NCBI GenBank assembly: GCA_947643295.1
Contig: CANRVM010000015.1
Location: forward strand, 1 to 14,915
Direction: 5' to 3'
Source: an uncultured Mycoplasmatota bacterium
GTDB taxonomy: Bacteria; Bacillota_I; Bacilli_A; RF39; UBA660
Length of the DNA: 14,915 nt
Below the pieces are notes generated by a model. It saw only the letters and a list, made by a program, of their open reading frames with translations, had not been told where the DNA came from and made no database searches. The translations under genes and the position numbers were made by a program. Shown here one piece after another: positions 8,025 through 14,915 of the stretch. The first letter of the stretch is position 1; every line of letters begins with the position of its first letter.

Positions 8025-9416
8025 TTATTTTTTTTGCACAAACCCATTTCCAATATCTTCTTTAAGTTTATCAATAATTTTTGCTAAATCAGGATTTACT
8101 TTAATTTCCTCTTCTATTTTATCAACAGAGTGCATTACGGTAGAATGGTCTTTTCCTCCAAATTCAGTACCAATTTTAGGGAAAGACTCGCTTGTCATTT
8201 GTCTACATAAATACATAGCAATTTGTCTTGGAAATGAGATATTAGAACTTCTTTTTTTACTTCTAATATCTTCTACAGTTATTTGAAAGTATTCTGAGAC
8301 TATTTTTTGGATTCGATGAATATCATTTTTTTCAGATATACCCTTACTAATAAAGTCTTTTAATGATTCAATAGCAAGATCAAGTGTTATTTCTACCCCA
8401 CCCATAATAGCTGAGTAAGCGATTAATCTAGTGATAGATCCTTCTAGTTGTCTTACATCAGTACCAATATTAGAAGCAATATATTCTACTACATCATTTG
8501 GTATTTCTTTTTCAAAATTACCAGAAGAAATCTTTTTTCGAATAATCTGTGTTCTAAGAGAGAAATCGGGTGGAAAAATATTAACGGTTAAGCCCCAACA
8601 AAATCTTGTTCTGAGTCTATCTTCTAATAATTTTAAATCATCTGGAGATCGATCAGAAGAAATAATTATTTGTTTGCTATCATTATATAAAGTATTAAAA
8701 GTATGGAAAAATTCTTGTTGTGTTTGTGTAGCTCCTCCTAAAAACTGTATATCATCAATAATAAGTACATCTACATTCCGATATTTGTTTTTAAAGAATT
8801 CCACATAATTAAAATTTGTTCCCTTTTCATCTCGTTTATTCATATCAATAAAGTCTTGAATAAACTGGTCACTCGTAACATATAACACTTTTCGATTGCT
8901 ATTTCCAGTTATATAGTTACCAATTGCATGCATTAGGTGTGTCTTCCCTAGCCCACTATTTCCATAAATAAATAAGGGATTATACATATTACCAGGATTT
9001 TCTGCTACCGATAAAGCAGCAGCTTGAGCGAATTTGTTACTATTTCCAACAATAAAATTTTCAAAGGTATATTTGCTTTTTAAATTGGATTGAAAGGTAT
9101 TAGGTGGTACTCCACTCTCTATCTTTTCCTGTAATTTCTCTTCTTTCTTATTAGCAATATATTTCTCAATTTCATCGCTTAATATCAACTCTAATTCAAA
9201 ATTTGTACCAGTAATATTATTTAAGTTTTCTATAATTATTTTTGAGTAATTATCTAATAAGTGTTTTTTATGTATTGGCATAGGAACTACAACAATTGCT
9301 TTGCCATTTTGTAGGCTTAAGAGTTTTGTATCTTTAAACCAAGTATCATAAGAGAGACTTGATAATTCGTCTTTTATTTGGGTTAAAAAATTAGCCCATA
9401 GAATATCGACATTCAT
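8025..9416 (-). CDS. dnaA: Chromosomal replication initiator DnaA
   Basis: DnaA binds origin boxes, oligomerises with ATP and melts the DNA to start replication. The product is 463 residues from the chosen start. Domain I opens with DILWANFLTQIKDELSS. Domain III has Walker A GNSGLGKT (152-159) and Walker B VDVLIIDD (215-222). Domain IV carries the box-binding signature GGKDHSTVMHSVDKI (about 420-434). I chose the ATG at 9416 because a GGGGAG site lies 8 bases upstream and the protein then begins as in relatives; the ATG at 9452 adds 12 unconserved residues and covers that site. It is the first gene of the leftward arm, and DnaA boxes on both sides suggest autoregulation. Confidence 0.97.
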   Translation of the reverse strand: MNVDILWANFLTQIKDELSSLSYDTWFKDTKLLSLQNGKAIVVVPMPIHKKHLLDNYSKIIIENLNNITGTNFELELILSDEIEKYIANKKEEKLQEKIESGVPPNTFQSNLKSKYTFENFIVGNSNKFAQAAALSVAENPGNMYNPLFIYGNSGLGKTHLMHAIGNYITGNSNRKVLYVTSDQFIQDFIDMNKRDEKGTNFNYVEFFKNKYRNVDVLIIDDIQFLGGATQTQQEFFHTFNTLYNDSKQIIISSDRSPDDLKLLEDRLRTRFCWGLTVNIFPPDFSLRTQIIRKKISSGNFEKEIPNDVVEYIASNIGTDVRQLEGSITRLIAYSAIMGGVEITLDLAIESLKDFISKGISEKNDIHRIQKIVSEYFQITVEDIRSKKRSSNISFPRQIAMYLCRQMTSESFPKIGTEFGGKDHSTVMHSVDKIEEEIKVNPDLAKIIDKLKEDIGNGFVQKK

Positions 9417-9452
9417 ATAACCATCTCCCCACCTAAGATAACCAATCACCAA

Positions 9453-9668
9453 TTAGTGTACATTAAATTGTTTAAAAAATAAATAGAAAAAAACAACTTT
9501 TTTTTTTTCACAGATTTTCCACAATGTTATCAACAAATAAAACCTAATAATAGAAACAAAAATTAAGACTTCCCACATTTTCCACAATTATTAACTCACA
9601 ATAGTTAATTTCTATTTCCACAGTATTGTGGATTTTGTTAAAAAATTCAATAAATAGTATTCTTTTCA
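9453..9668. other. Replication origin (oriC), dnaA upstream cluster of DnaA boxes
   Basis: Between dnaA and the rpmH promoter lie several DnaA-box-like 9-mers: TTTTCCACA (9515-9523), TTATCAACA (9527-9535), TTTTCCACA (9578-9586), ATTTCCACA (9614-9622) and, on the opposite strand, TGTGGATTT (9627-9635). A weaker CTTCCCACA is at 9569-9577. None is the exact TTATCCACA, but the clustering and the switch in gene orientation here mark the origin. The flank 9470-9510 is A/T only apart from a few bases and includes an 11-T run. The dnaA promoter should be here on the minus strand, but I could not identify it convincingly. Confidence 0.8.
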
Positions 9669-9698
9669 TTGACAAAACTAAGTTTTTATTATTATAAT
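9669..9698 (+). promoter_or_regulatory. Promoter of rpmH
   Basis: A perfect -35 TTGACA (9669-9674) is followed after 18 bases by a perfect -10 TATAAT (9693-9698), about 30 bases before the rpmH start. This is the strongest housekeeping sigma promoter in the window, as expected for a ribosomal protein gene. Confidence 0.85.
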
Positions 9699-9728
9699 AA
9701 TGTAGATTTATGTTTGGAGGTGGGACAT

Positions 9729-9851
9729 ATGAAAAGAACTTATCAACCTAATAATCGTAAAAAATCAAAGAAACATGGTTTTTTTGCTCGTAAGTTAACA
9801 AATATTTTAAACAATCGTCGTCGCAAGGGACGTAAAAGCCTATGCAAATAA
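9729..9851 (+). CDS. rpmH: 50S ribosomal protein L34
   Basis: This is the small, very basic large-subunit ribosomal protein found beside dnaA in most bacteria. The product is 40 residues, beginning with the signature [11 protein letters not shown] and ending in [11 protein letters not shown]. Bacillus L34 is 44 residues. Aligned on HGF and RRRKGRK, the four residues KNGR of the usual S/T-K-N-G-R-x-V-L core are missing here (ARKLT followed directly by NILNNRRR). The ATG at 9729 follows an excellent GGAGGTGGG site. A strong promoter lies upstream and a hairpin with a T-run follows. Confidence 0.95.
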   Translation: MKRTYQPNNRKKSKKHGFFARKLTNILNNRRRKGRKSLCK

Positions 9852-9852
9852 T

Positions 9853-9878
9853 CCACTAGTATGCCTTAGTGGTTTTTT
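9853..9878 (+). terminator. Terminator or attenuator between rpmH and rnpA
   Basis: CCACTA (9853-9858) pairs with TAGTGG (9867-9872) around an 8-base loop and is followed by six T's. It looks like a rho-independent terminator two bases after the rpmH stop. No promoter is visible between it and rnpA, so partial readthrough would set rnpA-yidC-khpB expression below rpmH. Confidence 0.7.
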
Positions 9879-9901
9879 ACATTAAGATAGGAGCTTTTTA
9901 A

Positions 9902-10237
9902 ATGAAGAAAAAGGATACAATAAAAGATTCTAACGATTTCAATTCAATAATAAAAAATGCACAAAAAGTTTCTAATAATGGATTTGTTATATATTATAGA
10001 AAGAATAATCTAGGAAAGAATAGATTTGGTATTTCGGTTGGAAAAAAATTAGGAAATGCTGTTTTTAGGAATAAATGGAAAAGAAGAATTAGAATGATTA
10101 CGACAAATCATATGAAAAGTATAAAAAGTAGTGGAGTAGATTATATAATTCTTCTAAGAAAAAGTGGAGTAGAATTGACTTATCAGCAATTAGAAAAAAA
10201 ATACCTAGATTTACTTATTAAATTAAAGGAGATTTAA
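9902..10237 (+). CDS. rnpA: Ribonuclease P protein component
   Basis: RnpA is the small basic protein subunit that helps the RNase P ribozyme remove 5' leaders from tRNA precursors. The product is 111 residues, within the normal range. The family signature is seen as GKKLGNAVFRNKWKRRIR (about 47-64), matching the RN-x-x-KR-x-x-R RNA-binding motif, though Phe replaces the usual polar residue before RN. The N-terminus (IKDSNDFNSIIKN) matches the family's pattern around the conserved Phe. An AGGAG site precedes the ATG. Its stop codon directly abuts the yidC start, so the two are translationally linked. Confidence 0.95.
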   Translation: MKKKDTIKDSNDFNSIIKNAQKVSNNGFVIYYRKNNLGKNRFGISVGKKLGNAVFRNKWKRRIRMITTNHMKSIKSSGVDYIILLRKSGVELTYQQLEKKYLDLLIKLKEI

Positions 10238-11176
10238 ATGAGAAAAGATAACTCAAAAAAAAAGTTAATTATTATCCTATTGTTATTAATGCTTACAACA
10301 GGATGTACAAAGACTTTAACAAATAAAAATAAAGAGCCAGTAAAAAATGAGGTTACAGGTCAAAATTTAACAGAAAATATTTTATGTAGGCCCAATAATA
10401 AAAATGTAATAAAAATATATGAGAAAAATGGAGTAGAGGTAGAAAAGTTACCAAAATGTAATGATTTTAAAATAAATAGTGGAAAATATGAGGGTTTATG
10501 GACAAGTATTTTTGTTAAACCTTTGGCTTTTATTCTTCTAAAACTAGGTGAACTATTAAATAATAATTATGCGTTATCATTAATTATTATTAGTTTAATC
10601 ATAAGGTTAATTGCTTTTCCATTTACAAAAAAGACTGCTATGCAATCAGAACTAATGAAAAAAGCACAACCTGAATTAAATAGAATTCAAAATAAATATA
10701 AGAACAAACAGGATCAAGAATCTCTAACAAAACAAAGTCAAGAGATGATGGCAGTATATAAAAAATATAATATTAGTCCTATGTCTGGTTGTTTATTCTC
10801 AATGATTCAGTTACCTTTATTTATTGCTTTTTTCGAAGCTGTTCAAAGAATACCAGCGATATTTGAAGGGAAATTTCTTGGCTTACAGTTAGGGACTACT
10901 CCAATTGTTGGATTTACAACTTCGGCTATTATTGCCTATATTATTCTAATGGTATTAATCTCTGTTACCACATACTTCTCATTCCGCTTTAATTTGGCAG
11001 ATAACACACTAGATTCTAGTATGAAAATGATGCCAATTATGATGGTGGGTATGATTATTGTAATGGCACTGTTTATGCCATCTGCATTGGGAATCTATTG
11101 GATTACAACAAATTTATTTACAATAGTCCAAAATATAGCAGTAAAAAGGAGTAAGGTAGTAAATGGAAAAAAATAG
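10238..11176 (+). CDS. yidC: Membrane protein insertase YidC/SpoIIIJ/Oxa1 family (lipoprotein)
   Basis: YidC inserts membrane proteins into the cytoplasmic membrane, alone or with Sec. The 312-residue product has a lipoprotein signal ending in the lipobox LTTGC with Cys23 as the lipidated residue. Hydrophobic segments follow at about 92-106, 111-128, 183-200, 225-247 and 265-298, giving the five-helix Gram-positive form. Arg123, in SLIIRLIAFP, is the expected groove arginine. The cytoplasmic hairpin (about 136-180) contains the usual KKAQPEL and MMAVYKKY segments. The extracytoplasmic stretch between Cys23 and the first helix is long, about 65 residues, and holds Cys50 and Cys74. AAGGAG lies 7 bases before the ATG, which abuts the rnpA stop. 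Confidence 0.95.
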   Translation: MRKDNSKKKLIIILLLLMLTTGCTKTLTNKNKEPVKNEVTGQNLTENILCRPNNKNVIKIYEKNGVEVEKLPKCNDFKINSGKYEGLWTSIFVKPLAFILLKLGELLNNNYALSLIIISLIIRLIAFPFTKKTAMQSELMKKAQPELNRIQNKYKNKQDQESLTKQSQEMMAVYKKYNISPMSGCLFSMIQLPLFIAFFEAVQRIPAIFEGKFLGLQLGTTPIVGFTTSAIIAYIILMVLISVTTYFSFRFNLADNTLDSSMKMMPIMMVGMIIVMALFMPSALGIYWITTNLFTIVQNIAVKRSKVVNGKK

Positions 11177-11768
11177 ATTTAGTGGAAAAACGTATGAAGA
11201 AGCCTTAGAAAAAGCAAAAATATCACTTCAAGAGTTAGAAGAAAATCTTATTATAAAAGAAATGAACAAAAAAGGTGGAGTGTTTAAAAAGGTAGAGATT
11301 GAAGTCATTGAAAAAAGAGAAGTTATAAAATTTATCAAAAATTATATATATTCCTTTTTAAATGATATGGGGTATAGTATCAATATGGAACAGAAAGTAG
11401 TAGATAATATTCCTACTTATACAATATTTTCTGATAATGATAGTCTAATTATTGGAAAAAATGGGAAAAACCTACAGGCATTATCTCACTATATACAACA
11501 AGTGATAATAAAGGAAATAGGAAAGCCTTATAAATTTATTATTGATGTTTCAGAGTATAGAAAAAATAAAGATAAAAATTTAGAAAGATTAGCAAAAAAT
11601 ATAGCAAGAGAAGTAAGAAATTCGAAAGTAGAGGCAACACTAGACTCTATGAATTCTTATGAAAGGAGAGTCATACATAATGCATTAAAAGATTATAAAC
11701 ATATTTATACAGAAAGTATTGGAGAAGAGCCTAATAGAAAAGTGGTTATTAAACCAAGAGAAGATTAG
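11163..11768 (+). CDS. khpB: RNA-binding protein KhpB/Jag (SpoIIIJ-associated)
   Basis: This cytoplasmic KH/R3H RNA-binding protein is linked in Gram-positive bacteria to cell-size and cell-division control. The 201-residue product has all three expected parts: an N-terminal Jag_N domain (SGKTYEEALEKA onset through KKGGVFKK, about 6-45), a KH domain with the loop IIGKNGKN (96-103), and a C-terminal R3H domain with the R-x3-H motif (Arg168-His172). Its ATG lies 14 bases inside the end of yidC, so the genes overlap and are co-expressed. AAGGAG is about 11 bases upstream, a somewhat long spacing. The gene name jag is also used. Confidence 0.93.
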   Translation: MEKNRFSGKTYEEALEKAKISLQELEENLIIKEMNKKGGVFKKVEIEVIEKREVIKFIKNYIYSFLNDMGYSINMEQKVVDNIPTYTIFSDNDSLIIGKNGKNLQALSHYIQQVIIKEIGKPYKFIIDVSEYRKNKDKNLERLAKNIAREVRNSKVEATLDSMNSYERRVIHNALKDYKHIYTESIGEEPNRKVVIKPRED

Positions 11769-11780
11769 GTTCTTCTTTTT
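11759..11780 (+). terminator. Candidate terminator at the end of khpB
   Basis: AGAAGA (11759-11764) pairs with TCTTCT (11771-11776) around a six-base loop that contains the khpB stop codon, followed by four more T's. The stem is short but the position fits the end of the rnpA-yidC-khpB unit before the mnmE promoter. Confidence 0.5.
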
Positions 11781-11874
11781 ATATATTACTTCCAAATTAA
11801 AAAAAGAAAATTAGAAATAATACTATAAAAGATGTTAATTTCCTTGAAATAAAAAATAAAAACTTTAATTTTTG

Positions 11875-11883
11875 TGATATAAT
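11875..11883 (+). promoter_or_regulatory. Extended -10 promoter element for mnmE
   Basis: TGATATAAT is a perfect extended -10 (TGnTATAAT) 24 bases before the mnmE start. No good -35 lies at the right distance; TTGAAA at 11844-11849 is too far away. The rest of the 139-base gap after khpB is A/T-rich with nothing else recognisable. Confidence 0.55.
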
Positions 11884-11907
11884 CATTAAGAAAGAGGAAG
11901 TGGTACC

Positions 11908-13263
11908 ATGGATGATAATATCATTGCTATTTCAACATCGCTAGGAGTAGGAGCTATTTCTATTATAAGATTAAGTGGAAAAGAAGTTATTTCTATAACG
12001 AATCGTATTTTTCAAGGAAAAAATTTAGAAAGTGTCGATTCACATACCATTCATTATGGGCATATTGTTAAGAATAATGAAATAATAGATGAAGTATTAG
12101 TTACTGTCATGAAAGCTCCTAAAACCTATACATTGGAAGATATAGTAGAAATCAACTGTCATGGAGGTATTGCTACTACTAATAAAATTTTAGAAATTAT
12201 ATTAGAAGATGAGATACGATTAGCAGAGCCTGGTGAATTTACAAAAAGAGCTTTTTTAAATGGAAGAATTGATTTAACAAAATCAGAAGCAGTAATGGAT
12301 TTATTAGAAAGTAAAACAGAAAGTGCTAGAAAGTTAGCTATCAATCAATTACAAGGAAAGATTTATGATTTTATAGAAAGCTATCGTAATGATTTAAAAG
12401 ATTTAATATCACAAATAGAGGTTAATATTGATTATCCCGAGTATTATGATATTGAAATTACTACGATGGAACAAGTAACAGAAAAAGTAGCACAAATGAA
12501 AGAACAATTATCGAAGATTATAGAAGAATCAAAAAATAGTAAAATGATTAAAAATGGTATTAATACTCTTATTATTGGAAGACCAAATGTAGGAAAAAGT
12601 AGTATTTTAAATAGATTATTACAGGAAGAAAAGGCAATTGTTACTGATATTGCAGGAACAACAAGAGATATTGTAGAAGGTCAAATAATACTAAATAATA
12701 TTGCTTTAAATATAATTGATACTGCAGGTATCCGCTCTACACAAGATAAAATAGAACAAATAGGAGTAGAGAAGAGTTTGTCTTTCATTGAAAAAGCAGA
12801 TTTAGTAATTGTTGTATTAAATGGAAATGATGGTATTACAAAGGATGATAAGGAAATTTTATCTAAGGTGGAGAATAAAACAACGATAGTAGCAATTAAT
12901 AAAAATGATTTAGAACAAAAAATTGAAAAAGAAGAGTTAGAAGGGTACCAAGTAGTTAGTACCAATACCAATACGATAGAAGGTATTGACCCTTTAAAAA
13001 AAGAAATTATTCAATTATTTCATTTAGGTAAAATAGAAGAGCAAGACTATACTTATTTAACGAATGTTAGACAAATCAGTAAAGCAAAAGAAGCATTAGA
13101 AAAATTAAATGATGCTGAACTAGCAATCAGAAACAGTTTACCATTAGATATGATAGAAATTGATTTAAAATCTTGTTTTGAGTTATTGGGAGAAATAACA
13201 GGAAAGACTTATAGCGATGAAATTATAGATCATTTATTTGAAAATTTTTGTGTGGGAAAGTAG
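11908..13263 (+). CDS. mnmE: tRNA uridine-5-carboxymethylaminomethyl modification GTPase MnmE
   Basis: MnmE, with MnmG, builds the (carboxymethyl)aminomethyl group on U34 of certain tRNAs, using folate-carried one-carbon units and GTP hydrolysis. The product is 451 residues, near family length. The N-terminal folate-binding domain opens MDDNIIAISTSLGVGAISIIRLSG. The inserted G domain has G1 GRPNVGKSS (224-232), G2 around Thr251-Thr252, G3 DTAG (271-274) and G4 NKND (331-334). The C-terminus is FCVGK with the essential Cys448. GAGGAAG lies 7 bases before the ATG. It starts a new transcription unit with mnmG, although a broken amidotransferase gene lies between the two partners. Confidence 0.97.
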   Translation: MDDNIIAISTSLGVGAISIIRLSGKEVISITNRIFQGKNLESVDSHTIHYGHIVKNNEIIDEVLVTVMKAPKTYTLEDIVEINCHGGIATTNKILEIILEDEIRLAEPGEFTKRAFLNGRIDLTKSEAVMDLLESKTESARKLAINQLQGKIYDFIESYRNDLKDLISQIEVNIDYPEYYDIEITTMEQVTEKVAQMKEQLSKIIEESKNSKMIKNGINTLIIGRPNVGKSSILNRLLQEEKAIVTDIAGTTRDIVEGQIILNNIALNIIDTAGIRSTQDKIEQIGVEKSLSFIEKADLVIVVLNGNDGITKDDKEILSKVENKTTIVAINKNDLEQKIEKEELEGYQVVSTNTNTIEGIDPLKKEIIQLFHLGKIEEQDYTYLTNVRQISKAKEALEKLNDAELAIRNSLPLDMIEIDLKSCFELLGEITGKTYSDEIIDHLFENFCVGK

Positions 13264-13268
13264 ATATC

Positions 13269-13956
13269 ATGGAAAAGAAAATAAAAATAGCAATAATCGA
13301 ACGAATAGAAAGTAAAGAAGATAATAAACCATTTGATAAAAATTATTATTTAAATAGTCATTTTCAAGAAATATTGAAAAAATTAAATATTTTATGGATT
13401 CCAATTGTATCAGAACAATTTTCAGAAGAAATCTGTGAAATATGTGATGGGTTAATAGTAACAGGTGGTCGCAATGATGTTCATCCTAAATATTATCAAG
13501 AAGAAGTGCTAGAGGGTAAAAAATATCAGTATGATGAATTTCCAATGATAAAGAAAGCAATTGAATTATTTGAAGAAAATAAGAAACCTATACTAGGTAT
13601 TTGTGCAGGAATTCAGGAAATAAATGTTGTATTTGGTGGAACGTTAAATCAAGCCATTCCAAATCATCAATTAAAGGATGGAAGTAAACACCAAATTGAA
13701 ATCGAAGAAAATTCGATTCTTTATCCTATTTATCGCAAAAAAATTCATGAAGGTAAATTCTTTTCATAGTCAATCAATAAAAAAGGTAGCTCCCGGTTTT
13801 AAAGTAACAGCCGTTAGTAATGATGGCGTGATTGAGGCAATTGAAAAAGAAAAGATACTAGGAGTACAATGGCATCCAGAAGTAGTAAATGATCAAAAAC
13901 TATTTGATAAGTTTATTAAGATTTGTAAAGAAAGTAGTGATAAAAATGAAGTATGA
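13269..13956 (+). pseudogene. Class I glutamine amidotransferase-like hydrolase (peptidase C26), frameshifted
   Basis: This resembles the gamma-glutamyl-GABA hydrolase (PuuD-like) group. The first frame has GLIVTGGRNDVHP and the nucleophile elbow GICAGIQEIN with Cys112 (GICRG is more usual), then hits TAG at 13769. The rest of the family sequence, VNSFHSQSIKKVAPGF and GVQWHPE with the catalytic His and Glu, continues in another frame to 13956. Dropping one A from the A7 run at 13737-13743 restores a 228-residue protein of normal length. So either one A was inserted or the run was misread. I prefer the ATG at 13269 to that at 13248, which lies inside mnmE. The physiological substrate is unknown. 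The end overlaps the mnmG start by 11 bases. Confidence 0.8.
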
Positions 13957-14915
13957 AGTAATTGTAGTAGGTGGTGGTCATGCAGGGTGTGAGGCAGCTC
14001 TTGCTACTGCAAGAAAAGGACATTCTACCTTATTAATAACAGGAAATATAAATAATATAGCGGATATGCCTTGTAATCCATCTATCGGAGGTCCTGCGAA
14101 AGGTGTTGTCGTTCGTGAAATTGATGCTTTAGGTGGGGAAATGGGTAAAAATGCGGATAAGGCAGCTATCCAAGTAAAAATGTTAAATACAAAGAAAGGA
14201 CCTGCTGTATGGGCATTACGTGCACAAGAAGATAAAAATGTTTATCCAAAAGAAATGTTAAAGACATTAAGAAATCAAGAAAATTTAGAGATAAAAGAAT
14301 CTTTAGTGGAACACTTAATAGTAGATAATAATAAGATACAAGGAATTATTCTAGAGGATAATCAAACTATCCATTCCGATATCGTTATCTTAACAACAGG
14401 TACTTATTTAAATGGTAGTATTTTAGTAGGCTCAAATAAAACTTCAGGAGGACCTCATGGAGAAAGAGAATCGAAGTTCTTATCGGATGATTTAGCAAAG
14501 TTAGGTTTTCATATCTTACGTTTAAAAACTGGAACGCCTCCAAGAATTGATAAAAATAGCATTGATTATGAAAAAACAAGTTTAGAATCAGGTGATAATA
14601 AAGAGTATACATTTTCTTTTGAAAATAATATTTATTATGATTATCAAAATCAGATACCTTGTCATTTAACTTATACGAATGATAAAACACATCGTATTAT
14701 AAAAGAACATTTGAAAGAATCCAGTATGTATGGTGGTTATGTAGAAGGAGTAGGTCCTAGATATTGCCCATCAATAGAAGATAAGGTAGTACGATTCAGT
14801 GATAAAGAAAGACATCAATTATTTTTAGAACCAGAAAGTAATATAGAAGAAGATATTAATTATGGTAATACTATTTATATCCAAGGTTTTTCTACTAGTA
14901 TGCCAGAAAAAGTAC
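13946..14915 (+). CDS. mnmG: tRNA uridine-5-carboxymethylaminomethyl modification enzyme MnmG, N-terminal part
   Basis: MnmG (GidA) is the FAD/NADH-binding partner of MnmE. The frame is open from the ATG to the window end, giving 323 codons, about half of the protein. The FAD dinucleotide-binding motif GGGHAGCEAA is at residues 9-18. The family block MPCNPSIGGPAKG, followed by VREIDALGGEMGK, comes next, and later KMLNTKKGPAVWALRAQ and LKTGTPPRI. The start lies inside the last codons of the amidotransferase gene, and no strong ribosome binding site is visible, which suggests translational coupling to that gene. If so, the frameshift upstream could affect MnmG output. The gene continues beyond the window. 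Confidence 0.97.
   Translation, partial: MKYEVIVVGGGHAGCEAALATARKGHSTLLITGNINNIADMPCNPSIGGPAKGVVVREIDALGGEMGKNADKAAIQVKMLNTKKGPAVWALRAQEDKNVYPKEMLKTLRNQENLEIKESLVEHLIVDNNKIQGIILEDNQTIHSDIVILTTGTYLNGSILVGSNKTSGGPHGERESKFLSDDLAKLGFHILRLKTGTPPRIDKNSIDYEKTSLESGDNKEYTFSFENNIYYDYQNQIPCHLTYTNDKTHRIIKEHLKESSMYGGYVEGVGPRYCPSIEDKVVRFSDKERHQLFLEPESNIEEDINYGNTIYIQGFSTSMPEKV

Noticed and set aside
9578..9600. DnaA-trio array after the box at 9578-9586
   Set aside because: Only two TTA triplets follow the box, which is not distinguishable from chance in such A/T-rich sequence.
9669..9728. Longer rpmH product starting at TTG 9669
   Set aside because: That start is the -35 element of the promoter. L34 proteins begin at MKRT, and the GGAGGTGGG site points to the ATG at 9729.
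13737..13743. Programmed -1 frameshift at A AAA AAA in the amidotransferase gene
   Set aside because: The downstream part needs a +1 (or -2) shift. A -1 slip at this site leads into the wrong frame.

Overview
This AT-rich, standard-code window is the chromosomal replication origin region of a low-GC Gram-positive bacterium, class Bacilli in the broad sense. The gene order is the classic Firmicutes origin order: gyrA-gyrB-recF-(comK-like)-dnaN-dnaA run leftward, and rpmH-rnpA-yidC-khpB/jag-mnmE-(amidotransferase)-mnmG run rightward. Gene orientation flips at about 9.45-9.7 kb, as expected for an origin. TGG codes for Trp, and TAA, TAG and TGA all act as stops, so this is not a Mycoplasma/Spiroplasma-type code. 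I cannot name a genus. A Bacilli lineage outside the well-studied Bacillus/Staphylococcus group is plausible.

Left arm. The left edge holds the last third of an IS3-family (IS150-like) transposase and the right end of that element, which stops 39 bp past the gyrA stop codon. Next come gyrA, gyrB and recF, tightly packed on the minus strand and apparently driven by an extended -10 promoter upstream of recF. Between recF and dnaN, where Bacillus carries the small S4-domain gene yaaA, there is a divergent homologue of the competence regulator ComK. It has a perfect inverted repeat just upstream of its ribosome binding site. dnaN follows, ended by a strong terminator, and then dnaA.

Origin. DnaA-box-like 9-mers cluster upstream of dnaA (9515-9635) and in the dnaA-dnaN gap (7942-8012). 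This bipartite layout resembles the one in Bacillus.

Right arm. A near-consensus promoter drives rpmH, which is followed by a hairpin plus T-run and then rnpA, yidC and khpB. A second promoter serves mnmE, a frameshifted class I glutamine amidotransferase gene and mnmG (cut by the window end). MnmE and MnmG act together on wobble-uridine modification of tRNA. The other genes serve replication initiation, the sliding clamp, recombination repair, DNA supercoiling, tRNA 5' processing and membrane protein insertion.

The main surprises are lesions and rearrangements in otherwise conserved genes: an in-frame TAA at codon 155 of the essential clamp gene dnaN, a frameshift in an A7 run in the amidotransferase gene, a four-residue deletion in the conserved core of ribosomal protein L34, a substituted GyrA-box in gyrase A, and a ComK homologue beside the origin that lacks the MecA-recognition tail. 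I see no convincing wholly new multi-gene system.
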